Shown: positions 41,157-50,573 of the stretch, one piece after another
How the letters are laid out: every line of letters begins with the position of its first letter
Numbering within the stretch: the first letter of the stretch is position 1
DNA from: Caballeronia cordobensis
GTDB lineage: Bacteria > Pseudomonadota > Gammaproteobacteria > Burkholderiales > Burkholderiaceae
Direction of reading: 5' to 3'
DNA: 64,000 nucleotides
Assembly: GCF_001544575.2 (NCBI RefSeq)
Contig: NZ_FCNY02000009.1
Location: forward strand, 62,001-126,000
Made by a program: the position numbers and the translations under genes
Notes under the pieces: model-generated
Database searches by the model: none
What the model saw: the letters and a program-made list of their open reading frames with translations, nothing else
What the model was told of the DNA's origin: nothing

Positions 41157-43427
41157 TCAACGGAAGCGGTAATTCAAGGTCGCGAGGAACGTGCGGCCGA
41201 GGCCCGGCACCGCGCGCCCGCCGTCCGACGGAATCAGCGCATCGTAGTACTTCTTGTCGGTCAGGTTCAGCACGTTGAACTGGATATCGTAGCGCTTCTG
41301 ATGATACGCGGCCATCACGTCCCAGCGCACGTAGCCGCCCACTTCCACGAGATTGTTGTTCGCCGCATAGCGCGACGACACGTACGACGGCCCGCCGCCA
41401 ACTTGCCAGACCGGCGTGAAGTCGTAGGTCGTCCAGAACGTGAGCATGTGCTTCGGCGTGTTCGCGGGCACGTTCCCCTGCGTGCCGTCGAAGGACTTCA
41501 GGATGGTGCCGTCCATGTACGTGTAGCCGCCGAACATCTGCCATTTCGGCGTGATGTGGCCCGCCACGCCGAGCTGATAGCCGCGCACGCGGATATCGCC
41601 GTCTAGCGAGTACGTGCCGTCCGAGGCGAGCGTGCGCGCGTTCGTCTTCTCGATGCTGAAAAGCGATTGCGTCACCGACAATCCGCCGTTCAGCAGATCC
41701 CACTTCGAGCCGATCTCATACGACTTGTTGTGCTCGGGCGGCAGGTTCTGCTGGCCGCTCGTGAGCGTGAGCGCTTCGAGCGACGGATTGAACGACGTGC
41801 CATACGACACGTAGTACGACTGCCATTCCTGCGGCTGCCACACGACGCCGGTGCGCACGCTCGTGAAGTAGTTGGTCTGCGTCGCGTAGCCCGGCTGGTT
41901 GATCGAGTTATGGATCGACGCTTCATAGCGGTCCCAGCGCACGCCGCCGATCCACTTCCAGTGCTCGCCGATCGAGATCGTGTCGTTCAGGTACAGGCCG
42001 ACATCGTTCGCGCTCGATTCGGCGAGATTGGTCGCCACCTCGCGATAGTTCGCCGGACGCGGCACGTACGGCGGATTGACGAGCGGCACGATCGCGAGCG
42101 TGTTCGAAGGCAGGCCCGGCGTGGTCGCGGTGAAGCTCTGGTTGCTGTACGTCTCGTGGCTCAGATCGACGCCCACGAGCGTGTCGTGCTTGAGAAAGCC
42201 GGTCGCGAACTTGCCCTGAAAATCGGTCGTGTTATAGACCGAATGATCGTTGATGTTGCGATCCTTGCCTTGCAGACGCACGAACAGCGACGACAGCGGC
42301 AGCGTCGTGTAATTGCCGTTCGAAAGCGCCGGCGACGTGCCGAGCGGCCCCGTCAGCACGGCCGCGGCGTTGGTCGCGCGTGCCTCGGTGCTGTAGTGGC
42401 TGAATTGCGTCTGGTTGCGCAGCGTGAACATGTCGTTGAAACGATGCTCGATGCGCGCGTTCACCGTCTGCACGTCCTGGATCGTGCGGTCGTCGGTGAA
42501 GCCGTAGAAGGTTTTCGGATCGACCGGCGCGGGGTGGCCGTTCAGCGGCGGAATGCCGTAGTCGGGCTGATCGCGGTTGTGCTGGATCAGCGCGGACAAG
42601 GTCACTTGCGTCGGCGTGCCGATGCCGAACTTCACTTCCGGCGCGACGCCGTAATCCTTGTTGTGCATCTCGTCGCGCGTGGAGCCGAGCGACTGGCCGA
42701 AGGCGTTGATACGGAACGCGGAGGTGTCCGTCATCGGCTGGTTGATGTCGACCGTCGTGCGATAGCGGTCGTGCGTGCCCGCCTGCAGCGAGACATCGGC
42801 GCGCGGCTTCATGTTCGGCTGCTTGCTGACCTGATTGATGACGCCGCCCGTCGAGCCGCGCCCGAAGTACAGCGACGAAGGGCCGTACAGCACGTCGATG
42901 GATTCGAGATTGAACGTATCGCGGTAATACTGGCCGCGATCGCGGAAGCCGTCGAGATAGATATCCGTGCGTGCCGAGAAGCCGCGCAGGTTGATGTTGT
43001 TGCCGATCTGGCCGCCTTCCGCCGCGCCGAGCGTGACGCCCGGCACGTTGCGCAGCGCATCGGAGAACGAGCTCACCGCCTGCGATTGCAGCACCGCCTT
43101 CGGCACCACGACGACCGCCTGCGGAATGTCGCGCAGCGCGGTCGGCACCTTGGCGCCGACGCTCGACACGTCCGCCTGAAAGTCGGGCGCGTCGGCCTGG
43201 CTCGTCACGTTGACGGCGGGCAGGGCGGCGGTTTCGGGTGCGGTGGAGGAAGCGGCGTCGGCGGGAGCGGCCTGCTGTCCTGTCTGCTGTGCGACTTGCA
43301 GTGCGGGAGGGGAATTCTGCGGTGCGGTTTGCGTGGACTGCGGTGCGGTCTGGGCGTAGAGCGGCGTGGCCACGGGAACCGCGGCAATCGTCATCAATGC
43401 CGCGGCGAGCGGCTTCTTCCTCAACAT
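41157..43427 (-). CDS. TonB-dependent siderophore receptor (PiuA/Fiu type)
   Basis: Outer-membrane beta-barrel receptor of 756 residues for ferric siderophores such as catecholates. It has a signal peptide (residues 1-25), a low-complexity Thr/Ala/Pro/Gln linker (26-70), a plug domain starting at DIPQAVVVVPKAVLQSQAV and including NLRGFSARTDIYLDGFRDRG, and a C-terminal barrel ending with aromatic YRFR. A Fur-box-like site lies upstream (43617-43635). It is next to PiuC, whose pairing with this receptor type is conserved. The exact ligand is not visible. Confidence 0.93.
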   Translation of the reverse strand: MLRKKPLAAALMTIAAVPVATPLYAQTAPQSTQTAPQNSPPALQVAQQTGQQAAPADAASSTAPETAALPAVNVTSQADAPDFQADVSSVGAKVPTALRDIPQAVVVVPKAVLQSQAVSSFSDALRNVPGVTLGAAEGGQIGNNINLRGFSARTDIYLDGFRDRGQYYRDTFNLESIDVLYGPSSLYFGRGSTGGVINQVSKQPNMKPRADVSLQAGTHDRYRTTVDINQPMTDTSAFRINAFGQSLGSTRDEMHNKDYGVAPEVKFGIGTPTQVTLSALIQHNRDQPDYGIPPLNGHPAPVDPKTFYGFTDDRTIQDVQTVNARIEHRFNDMFTLRNQTQFSHYSTEARATNAAAVLTGPLGTSPALSNGNYTTLPLSSLFVRLQGKDRNINDHSVYNTTDFQGKFATGFLKHDTLVGVDLSHETYSNQSFTATTPGLPSNTLAIVPLVNPPYVPRPANYREVATNLAESSANDVGLYLNDTISIGEHWKWIGGVRWDRYEASIHNSINQPGYATQTNYFTSVRTGVVWQPQEWQSYYVSYGTSFNPSLEALTLTSGQQNLPPEHNKSYEIGSKWDLLNGGLSVTQSLFSIEKTNARTLASDGTYSLDGDIRVRGYQLGVAGHITPKWQMFGGYTYMDGTILKSFDGTQGNVPANTPKHMLTFWTTYDFTPVWQVGGGPSYVSSRYAANNNLVEVGGYVRWDVMAAYHQKRYDIQFNVLNLTDKKYYDALIPSDGGRAVPGLGRTFLATLNYRFR

Positions 43428-43870
43428 GTCGTTTCCCCGATGCTTGTTAGTGAAATGCGAATCGGCGGCGAAGCGGGTTTTCGCGTGCCGAATGTGATCG
43501 AACAGAAAATGGAAGCGGAGCAGGCGGCGTCGTCGAGAAGCGGCGGCGGCGCGTGTGCGCCCGACATTCGCGGCGCGCCTGATTGGGTCAGCCTATCGCC
43601 GTGATTGGGTTAAATGCGAATCAGTATCATTACATGTCGCAACAATATTTGGAAATAAACGTCACAAAAGTCGGGTCTTTTTTCCGGGTTCCGTGACGCC
43701 GACGCAACGTAAGCGTTGTAAGGTATGCCGATGTTCGCTTAATGCGATTGACGGCTGAGCGCCGCGCAGCATGGGATTGCGCATGCCAAGCGATTTGGCG
43801 CGCTTCGATGCGGCGGGATTGCGGACAAAAAGTGGCGGATGCGAATTTCGGCGTCGCGCGTTGCGGCGTT
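43428..43870. other. Non-coding 443-bp stretch holding a Fur-type site
   Basis: No gene seen between the TonB receptor start and the LysR stop. The right half is GC-rich with no structure. The left half contains the Fur-box-like element described separately. Some A/T-rich sequence (about 43636-43680) may be the promoter of the receptor gene. Confidence 0.5.
43617..43635. promoter_or_regulatory. Fur-box-like operator of the siderophore receptor
   Basis: The 19-bp window GCGAATCAGTATCATTACA matches the GATAATGATAATCATTATC consensus at 12 positions, with a well-conserved right half (ATCATTA). It is about 190 bp before the receptor ATG, oriented for the leftward gene. Supports iron control of the receptor and piuC. 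Confidence 0.65.
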
Positions 43871-44827
43871 TCAGATTCCCGCGATGCCGGAAGTCACGAG
43901 CGCATGGGGACCGCTCGTCAGTTGTTCTTTGAGGAAGTCGATGCAGACGCGAATCTTCGCGGAGTGCGACGAGCGCGCCGATGTCACCGCCCAGACGTCC
44001 GCGCGCTGCCGGTACGCGGGCAAGACCGGCACGAGCGTGCCGTTGCGCAGACTGGATGCGATGTCCCAGATCGAGCCCATCACGATGCCGAAGCCTTGCT
44101 CGGCCCACTGGCGCACGATGTCGCTATGGTTCGACGCGACCGGCCCCGTCACCTTGACGCTTTCCTCGCCGTTCGGGCCGGCGAGACGCCACACGCCGAA
44201 ACGCTGATAGCGTTCGCGAAAGAGCAGGCAGTCGTGTTGCGCGAGCTCGGCGAGCGTCTTCGGCGCGCCGCGCCGTTCGAGATACGCGGGCGCGGCGGCG
44301 AGCACGCGAAAGCTCTCGACCATCCGGTGCGCGATCAGATGCGGCTCCTGCACTTCGCCGACGCGTATGTCGATATCGAAGTTCTCGCCGACGAGATCGA
44401 CGCGCCGGTCGAGCAATTCCAGCCAGATTTCGAGTCCCGGATGACGCCGCCGCAATAGCACGAGCGCGGGCGACACATGCTCGCGCCCGAGCCGCAGACT
44501 CGTACCGATGCGCAACAGGCCGCGCGGATCGTCGATGCCGGCGAAGGCGTCGGCCATGCCCTGCACGTCGTCGAGAATCTTCTGCGCCCACTGGAAGGCC
44601 GCTTCGCCGTCGCTCGTGATCGACACGCGGCGCGTCGTGCGCATGAAGAGCTTCACGCCGAGCGCCGTTTCCAGCATCGCGATGCGCTTGCTCACGTGCG
44701 CGGGCGAGATGCCCGTTTCGGTCGCGGCGGCGATGAAGCTCGAACGCCGCGCGACGATGCAGAAAAGCTGCAGGTCGCGCAGGAATTGATCATTGTTCGC
44801 GACGAGCGCGCCTGGCGTTTTCATCAT
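43871..44827 (-). CDS. LysR-family transcriptional regulator
   Basis: A 318-residue LysR-type regulator. The N-terminal HTH is LRDLQLFCIVARRSSFIAAATETGISPAHVSKRIAMLETALGVKLFMRTTRRVSIT; the rest is the effector domain. The start (MM at 44827/44824) is 59 bp after the bcsC stop, so it may be read from the bcs transcript or from its own promoter. The nearest candidate target is not evident. Subfamily resembles the CrgA/DmlR-type group (HTH spacing), but the ligand is unknown. Confidence 0.88.
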   Translation of the reverse strand: MMKTPGALVANNDQFLRDLQLFCIVARRSSFIAAATETGISPAHVSKRIAMLETALGVKLFMRTTRRVSITSDGEAAFQWAQKILDDVQGMADAFAGIDDPRGLLRIGTSLRLGREHVSPALVLLRRRHPGLEIWLELLDRRVDLVGENFDIDIRVGEVQEPHLIAHRMVESFRVLAAAPAYLERRGAPKTLAELAQHDCLLFRERYQRFGVWRLAGPNGEESVKVTGPVASNHSDIVRQWAEQGFGIVMGSIWDIASSLRNGTLVPVLPAYRQRADVWAVTSARSSHSAKIRVCIDFLKEQLTSGPHALVTSGIAGI

Positions 44828-44885
44828 GCGGCCGATCGTGCGCGCGTGCGCGTCCGGCCGCAAGCGAAACGCGCGCGCGACGCCA

Positions 44886-47800
44886 TCAGTTCGACAGCGA
44901 CAGATACGGCGAACTGAACGCCTGCGGCGGGAATACCGGCTGCGCGCCGCTCTGACGCGTGAAGCTGTAGCGCACGTACACGGCGGCGAGCCATTCCCGA
45001 TACTGATACGCGTTGCCGAACGACGCCGTCGCACCGAACGCAAGCTGCGGCGCGAGCTGATATTCGCCCGTCGCGTTGAGCGAGTACGACACGCCCGTCT
45101 TGCTCTGGCCGGGATAGACCGCGCCCGCGTCCGGCGCGGCGCCCGAACCGGCCGCGATCGCCTGATACGTCGAGTTCGTCGGGAAGTAGTTCGACGCGTC
45201 CTGCCGGTAATGCTGCACGCCGATCGAGCCCTTCAGGTCGTACGTGAAGAGTCCCGAGCGCCCCGTGTACTCCACCGGGAAGTTCAGAATCACGTACTGC
45301 TGCGGGCTGAAGTAGCCGCCTTGCCCGTAAGTGAAGTACGAGAGGTTCTTGTCGTAGTGCATCAGCGTGGTGTTCGCGCCGATGGTCAGCGTCTGGTCCG
45401 CATCCTTGATGATGCGCGTGTAGATGCCGCCGCCGCCCTTCACCGCGTTGTTGGTCGCGACCTGCTTGCCGTCGAGGAACTGGTAGGCCGCGTTCACATA
45501 GACGCCGCTCGTGCTGTCGTCCCAGGCGAAGTCGGCGCGCGCGCCCGTCGAGGTGACGCCGCCCCATTCGAGGTTCGCGCCCGAGTCGCGCGTCCCGGCG
45601 TAGGACAAGAGGCTGTCGGTGACGGCGCGGCGTGCGACGGCGAGCGAGTACGACACCTTGTCGGTGATCGCGTTCTGATACTGCACGCCGCCGACGACGT
45701 TGGTCTCGCGGAATCCGAGCGGCGTCGTGCCGATATCGCCCTTGAAGTTGCGGTTCTCGTAGCCGAGCGCGAGGCCCACGCCCGTCGCCGTCTGCGAGCC
45801 GTAAGTGTTCGTCGGCGGATTGGCGGTCGCGCCGCGGCCCGAGCCGAAGCGCGCGAGCGTGTTCTGCGTGCTGGCCGCCGTGCCCGCGTCGAGCGTGACG
45901 GGCGTCGCGCGCACGATCACATGGCCGTTGCCCGCCTTGATGCGGCCTTCGATGGGCGCTTCGATATCGGTCAGATTCGACAGGCCGTCCTCGCCGTCGC
46001 GGCTGCGGAAGAAGAGGCCGCCCGAAATCGTGCTCGCCTGCTCTCGGTTGATCTGCGCGAGTTCCTCCGCGACACCCGCCGTCTGCGAATTCGCGACCGG
46101 CGCGGGAACGCCGCCGGCGCTCATCGTCGCGGCGGCGGCGGCGCGCTGCCCCGGCTGCGCTTGCGACGGGTAGTAAGGCTGCGCATAGCCCGCGGGCGGC
46201 TGCGGAATGTACGGCTGCTGCGCGTATTGCGGCGGCGCGTACTGCTGCGGCTGCGGGTAATAGGGCTGCTGCGGATACGGCGCCTGCGCGTAGGGCTGCG
46301 GGGGCGCGCCGTAAGCATAGGGATCGGCGGGACGAGCGGGCGCAGCCGCGGCTTTGCGCGACGTTGCCTGCTTTTTCGTGCTGGCGGCAGGCGGCGGCGC
46401 GTAGGCATTCGATTGCGCATCGCGCGCGCCGGGCGACATCGGCCAGGGCGCGGCGTACGGGTCCTGCGCGGCATAGGGCTGCTGCTGATACGGCTGCTGC
46501 TGATACTGCTGTTGCGGATACGCCGGCTGCTGATACTGCTGCTGCGGATAAGCCTGATACGCCCCGGCATCCTGTCCCGGATACGGCTGCAGCGGCGCGC
46601 CCGACTGCCCCGATCCATACGTGTCCGGGCCGTATCCACCGCTCGCGGCCGGACGTGGCGCGCTCTGCGGCGCGGGCGCGTTATAAGGCACGCTATAAGG
46701 CGCGGGCTGAGGAGGCGGCAGATAGGTCGGCACGGGCTGCGAATAACTTGGAGGTGGGGCCTGACGATAAGACGCGCCCGATGCGAGCGCCGGATTCGAC
46801 GCGGTATCGACGGCGGTCTTGCCTTCGAACGGATTGGTGCCCGGCAGCGGATTCGAACCGATGCGGCTCATCGCCGTTTCCCAGCCACGCGGCACGTCGC
46901 TGCGCGCCTGGCCAGGCGGCGCGGCCTGCACCGGCGTATTGGCGGCCACGAGCGAGCGTTGCAGGAACTGCGCCGCGAGATCGAGCTTGCCCTGCGCGCG
47001 ATACATCCGGCCGATCGCGGCGAGCACGGCCGGATCGTTCGGCGCGGCCTGATACGCCTGATTCGCGTAGGTTTCGGCGAGTTTGAAATCGCGCACGCCG
47101 CTCGCCGCGGACATGGCCGCCGTCTGCAAGCCGATGTCGTCGGGACGGCGCGACAGCGCTTTCTGGTAGCTCGCGAGCGCGCTGCGGTCATCGCCCGCCG
47201 AGGTGTACATGCGGCCGAGCGCCGCCTGCAGATCGGCGTTGTCGGGCATCGCGGCGAGCCACGGCGAGATCACGTCGTAGGCCGCGGCGAGATCGCCCTG
47301 CCTGCGCACGGTATCCGCGCGCGCGACGACGATGCCCACGTTCAGACTCTCGAAGTCGGCGCGCTGCTGCGTCGTGAGCGGCATCGACTGGAGGCGGCGC
47401 ATGACGGAGCCGAGTTCGGCATCCTGCTGCGTCGCCGACAGAATGCCCGCGTATTGCAGCAGCAGGCCGGTGTCGTTCGGCGCATTGGCGATCGCGCCGC
47501 GCACGAGCGACAAGGCCCGCGCCGGATCGCCCGCCTTCAGATACGCCGATGCGACCGCGCCCACCAGTTCCGCGTTGCCGGCGGCGACCGGCTCGGCGCG
47601 GCGGAGGATCGCGAAGGCCTGCTGGCGCTGGCCCGCGGCGGCGGCGCGCGTCGCGAGTTCGGCCTGCTGTTGCACCCACAGGCGATGCTGCAGCGCGCTC
47701 ATCGCGCTCGTGCGCTGGGCGGCGGGAATCCGTTCGAGCTGCGCGAGGCCCGCGGCCCAGTCCTTCGTTTCGGCGGACAGCAGCGCGCTGGCATAGAGCG

Positions 47801-49412
47801 CGTCGGTCATGTCGGGATGCGCGGCCACGAGGCCGTCCATCATGCTGCGCGCATTGCCGACCGCGCCCTGACGCACGTAGATGCGCGCGAGATCGAGCCG
47901 CAGCCACGGATCGTCGGGATTGTTGAGCAGCGCGTCTTCGAAGAGACTGCGCGCCGCGCCCAGATCGCCGCGCGCTTCGGCGGCGCGCGCCTGCGCGGCC
48001 TGCGCTTCGCCGCGCAGCTTGTTGATGCCGCCCGCTTTGGCCTGCTGTTCCGTGTTCAGGCGGTTGGCGAATTCGAGCGCCTCGTCGCCGCGTCCCTGTG
48101 CGGCGAGCGCGCCGACGAGCCCGCGGATCGCATCGGGATTGTCGGCCTGACGGCGCAGCGCCATGCGATACGCGGCTTCCGCGCCGCGCGGATCGCCGTT
48201 CGCGAGCAGCATTTCGCCGAGCAGCACTTGCGCGGTGACATCGGACGGATTGGTCGCGATCGCGCGTTCGAAGAGCGCCTTCGCCTGCGCGATCTGGCCG
48301 TTGCTGCGCGCGCCGATGGCATCGCTCGTATAGGTCCAGTAGGTCGCGCTCGTGAGCGCGTCTTTCCAGCGCGCCGGATTGCCGGCCCGCGAGGCTCGTT
48401 CGAGATAGGTGCGCGCTTCCGAGAAGCGCTCCTGCTTCAGCGCGGCGATGCCCATGCCGCCGAGCGCGTCGGCGTCGTTCGGGTCGCCCGCGAGCACCGT
48501 CGAAAACTTCGCCCGGGCCGTCACGAGATCGCCGCGATCCAGCGCGGTGAAGCCTTCCGCGACCACACGTCCGCGCGCATCGACGGCGGCGTCGGTCTGC
48601 GAGCGTTCGCGCGCGGTCTTGTCCTGCTGCACCATCGAATCGAAGCGCGCTTTCACGGCGGCGTCGTCGGGCGATAGTTGCAGATACGCCTGAAAAAGCG
48701 GTGCGTCCGATGCGCGCGCGCCGAGCCACAGGAGCGCCTGCCGCCAGCTTTTCTTCGCGTCCGCGCCGACGGCACTGTCGTTGGCCAGCTTCGCGAGCCG
48801 CGCGATGCCGTCGCGCCGCGTCGCATCGCGATAGGTCAGATGTTGCGCGTAGGCAAGTTGATAACGCGGCTCGTCGGGATACTGGCGCGCGAGCTGTTCG
48901 AGCCCGCGGCGCGCTTCGTCCCAGCCCTGCGGCGTCGCGGCGAGCGCCTGGTAATACTCCAGCTGAAGCTGCGGCGTCGTGGGCTTGCCTTCGATCGCGC
49001 GCTTGTATTCCTGCACCGCCGACGCGCTTTGTCCGCTTTGCGCGAGACGCCGCGCGTCGTTGACTGTCTGGTCGCGCGAGCTGGTTTCGCCCAGACGCCG
49101 GCCGAGTTCGTCGATATTCGGATAGTTCGGCGCAACCTGACGCAACTGCGCGAGATACTGCTGCGCGCCGCTGCCGTCCTTGCGGTCGGCGAGCACCATG
49201 CCCATGCCGAACAGCGCATCGGGCTGCTTCGGATTGATGCGCAGCACTTTCTGCCACGCCTGCTCCGCGAGGTCGCCGCGCTTGTGCGACTGCCAGTATT
49301 TGCCCTGATCGATGAGCACGGTCAGCGGATCGGCCGTGGCTTGCGCGAAGGCGAGAACGGGCGCGGCGCTGAGCATCGCCGCGATGACGCGTTTCCTGGT
49401 CCGGATCAGCAT
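44886..49412 (-). CDS. bcsC: Cellulose synthase secretion subunit BcsC (TPR + outer-membrane porin)
   Basis: Outer-membrane export subunit of 1508 residues, larger than the 1157 of E. coli. A signal peptide (1-24) is followed by many TPR repeats (about 25-880, e.g. LGGMGIAALKQERFSEARTYLERA). Residues about 885-1090 are a Tyr/Pro/Gln/Ala-rich low-complexity linker (PQQQYQQ repeats). The C-terminal porin (BCSC_C, about 1100-1508) starts after the QINREQASTISGGLFFRSRDGEDGLSNLTDIEAPIEG motif and ends in an aromatic residue-containing strand. Last gene of the bcs operon, overlapping bcsZ by 7 bp. Confidence 0.94.
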   Translation of the reverse strand: MLIRTRKRVIAAMLSAAPVLAFAQATADPLTVLIDQGKYWQSHKRGDLAEQAWQKVLRINPKQPDALFGMGMVLADRKDGSGAQQYLAQLRQVAPNYPNIDELGRRLGETSSRDQTVNDARRLAQSGQSASAVQEYKRAIEGKPTTPQLQLEYYQALAATPQGWDEARRGLEQLARQYPDEPRYQLAYAQHLTYRDATRRDGIARLAKLANDSAVGADAKKSWRQALLWLGARASDAPLFQAYLQLSPDDAAVKARFDSMVQQDKTARERSQTDAAVDARGRVVAEGFTALDRGDLVTARAKFSTVLAGDPNDADALGGMGIAALKQERFSEARTYLERASRAGNPARWKDALTSATYWTYTSDAIGARSNGQIAQAKALFERAIATNPSDVTAQVLLGEMLLANGDPRGAEAAYRMALRRQADNPDAIRGLVGALAAQGRGDEALEFANRLNTEQQAKAGGINKLRGEAQAAQARAAEARGDLGAARSLFEDALLNNPDDPWLRLDLARIYVRQGAVGNARSMMDGLVAAHPDMTDALYASALLSAETKDWAAGLAQLERIPAAQRTSAMSALQHRLWVQQQAELATRAAAAGQRQQAFAILRRAEPVAAGNAELVGAVASAYLKAGDPARALSLVRGAIANAPNDTGLLLQYAGILSATQQDAELGSVMRRLQSMPLTTQQRADFESLNVGIVVARADTVRRQGDLAAAYDVISPWLAAMPDNADLQAALGRMYTSAGDDRSALASYQKALSRRPDDIGLQTAAMSAASGVRDFKLAETYANQAYQAAPNDPAVLAAIGRMYRAQGKLDLAAQFLQRSLVAANTPVQAAPPGQARSDVPRGWETAMSRIGSNPLPGTNPFEGKTAVDTASNPALASGASYRQAPPPSYSQPVPTYLPPPQPAPYSVPYNAPAPQSAPRPAASGGYGPDTYGSGQSGAPLQPYPGQDAGAYQAYPQQQYQQPAYPQQQYQQQPYQQQPYAAQDPYAAPWPMSPGARDAQSNAYAPPPAASTKKQATSRKAAAAPARPADPYAYGAPPQPYAQAPYPQQPYYPQPQQYAPPQYAQQPYIPQPPAGYAQPYYPSQAQPGQRAAAAATMSAGGVPAPVANSQTAGVAEELAQINREQASTISGGLFFRSRDGEDGLSNLTDIEAPIEGRIKAGNGHVIVRATPVTLDAGTAASTQNTLARFGSGRGATANPPTNTYGSQTATGVGLALGYENRNFKGDIGTTPLGFRETNVVGGVQYQNAITDKVSYSLAVARRAVTDSLLSYAGTRDSGANLEWGGVTSTGARADFAWDDSTSGVYVNAAYQFLDGKQVATNNAVKGGGGIYTRIIKDADQTLTIGANTTLMHYDKNLSYFTYGQGGYFSPQQYVILNFPVEYTGRSGLFTYDLKGSIGVQHYRQDASNYFPTNSTYQAIAAGSGAAPDAGAVYPGQSKTGVSYSLNATGEYQLAPQLAFGATASFGNAYQYREWLAAVYVRYSFTRQSGAQPVFPPQAFSSPYLSLSN

Positions 49413-50572
49413 GCGCTTCTCCAGTTCGGCACGAGACGCCCGTTTTCATCGAAGCGATATTTCCCGTCGACGAAACCGCCTCCGAAAAGTCCGAGCACGC
49501 GGTCGTAGTAGACCGGCTCGCGTCCCGCGCCCGGCGGCGCGCTGAGCGCTTCGAGATGCGCGCGCGCAAGGCCCAGGCCGCGCTCGTCGTTCAGCGCCTT
49601 GAAGTACGGCGCGAGCGCGCCCCAATAGGAAAGCGGACCTTCGCCGCTTGCCGCGCCCGTCGTCACGTTGACTTTCTCCGGCGGGAAACCCGTCTGCGCG
49701 ACGCTCTGGCGCATGCCGGGCAGCGCATCGAGCCACGGCCGCGCGAGCGGATCGCCCGCCGGCGCCATGCCGGCCCACAGATAGACGCGGATCGCATCGT
49801 AGCTGCCGATATCGCCGTTCTTCGGATCGACGACGAACTGGCCGTTCGAGCCGGCCTGGTACGCCGCCCAGTCCGGCGCGTAGCCGTGCGGCGACGTCAC
49901 CTTGATCATCTTCGCGGCGCTTTGCGCGAGCTTCGCCCACGGGCCGTCGGGCATCTCGTGCGCAAGGCCGCGCAACAGCGGCAGCGGCAGATAGCTCGGG
50001 TTCAGGCGCGTCACGTCGCCGGTGCGAAAACCGTGCGGGCCGGGCAGCAGCATCGGCCCGAGGCCCGGCAGATCGACGACTTCCTGCTTCACGATCTGCG
50101 TCGCGAGCGCGAAGGCGAGCTTCGTGTACATCGGCTCCTTCCAGAGGCGGCCGGCCTGAAAGAGGTCGTAAGCGATCCACAAATCCGAATCCGACGCCGA
50201 GTTCGGGTCCATCACGCCGAACGAGCCGTCCGGCTTTTTGCCCCATTGCCACGCGGGCAGGCGCACGGTGTTCGCATCGAACTGATTCGCCGAGAGATTG
50301 CTGCGCGTCCAGTTGAAGAGCCGGTCGAACGTGGCGCGGTCGTTCGCGACGAGCGCGAAGAACATGCCGTAAGACTGGCCTTCGGACGTGGTCTGCTGCG
50401 CGTCGGTGGAGCGGTCGATCACGCGGCCATCGGCCTGCACGACGCGCTCGACGAAGATGCGGTACGCGGGCCAGTCGCACTGCTGAACGGCCTGAGCGGC
50501 CTGCGCGCCCGTGGCCGTGGCCGTGGCCGCGATGATCGCTCCGGCGAAAACTTTGGCGGTCGAAACCCGCAT
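49406..50572 (-). CDS. bcsZ: Endo-1,4-beta-glucanase BcsZ (GH8)
   Basis: Periplasmic GH8 cellulase of 388 residues (signal 1-25) that trims or disentangles nascent cellulose. Catalytic acid Glu64 lies in TTSEGQSYGMFFAL, and the ASDSDLWIAYDL motif (about 126-136) provides the Asp cluster. Substrate cleft segment PSYLPLPLLRGLAHEMPDGPWAKL and GDIGSYDAIRVYLWAGM match the family. Overlaps bcsC by 7 bp and follows bcsB by 1 bp. Confidence 0.95.
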   Translation of the reverse strand: MRVSTAKVFAGAIIAATATATGAQAAQAVQQCDWPAYRIFVERVVQADGRVIDRSTDAQQTTSEGQSYGMFFALVANDRATFDRLFNWTRSNLSANQFDANTVRLPAWQWGKKPDGSFGVMDPNSASDSDLWIAYDLFQAGRLWKEPMYTKLAFALATQIVKQEVVDLPGLGPMLLPGPHGFRTGDVTRLNPSYLPLPLLRGLAHEMPDGPWAKLAQSAAKMIKVTSPHGYAPDWAAYQAGSNGQFVVDPKNGDIGSYDAIRVYLWAGMAPAGDPLARPWLDALPGMRQSVAQTGFPPEKVNVTTGAASGEGPLSYWGALAPYFKALNDERGLGLARAHLEALSAPPGAGREPVYYDRVLGLFGGGFVDGKYRFDENGRLVPNWRSAC

Positions 50573-50573
50573 A

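Noticed and set aside
44793..48677. Plus-strand open frame of 1294 codons opposite bcsC
   Set aside because: Arg-rich, no recognised domain, fully antisense to a well-supported gene; codon-bias artefact.
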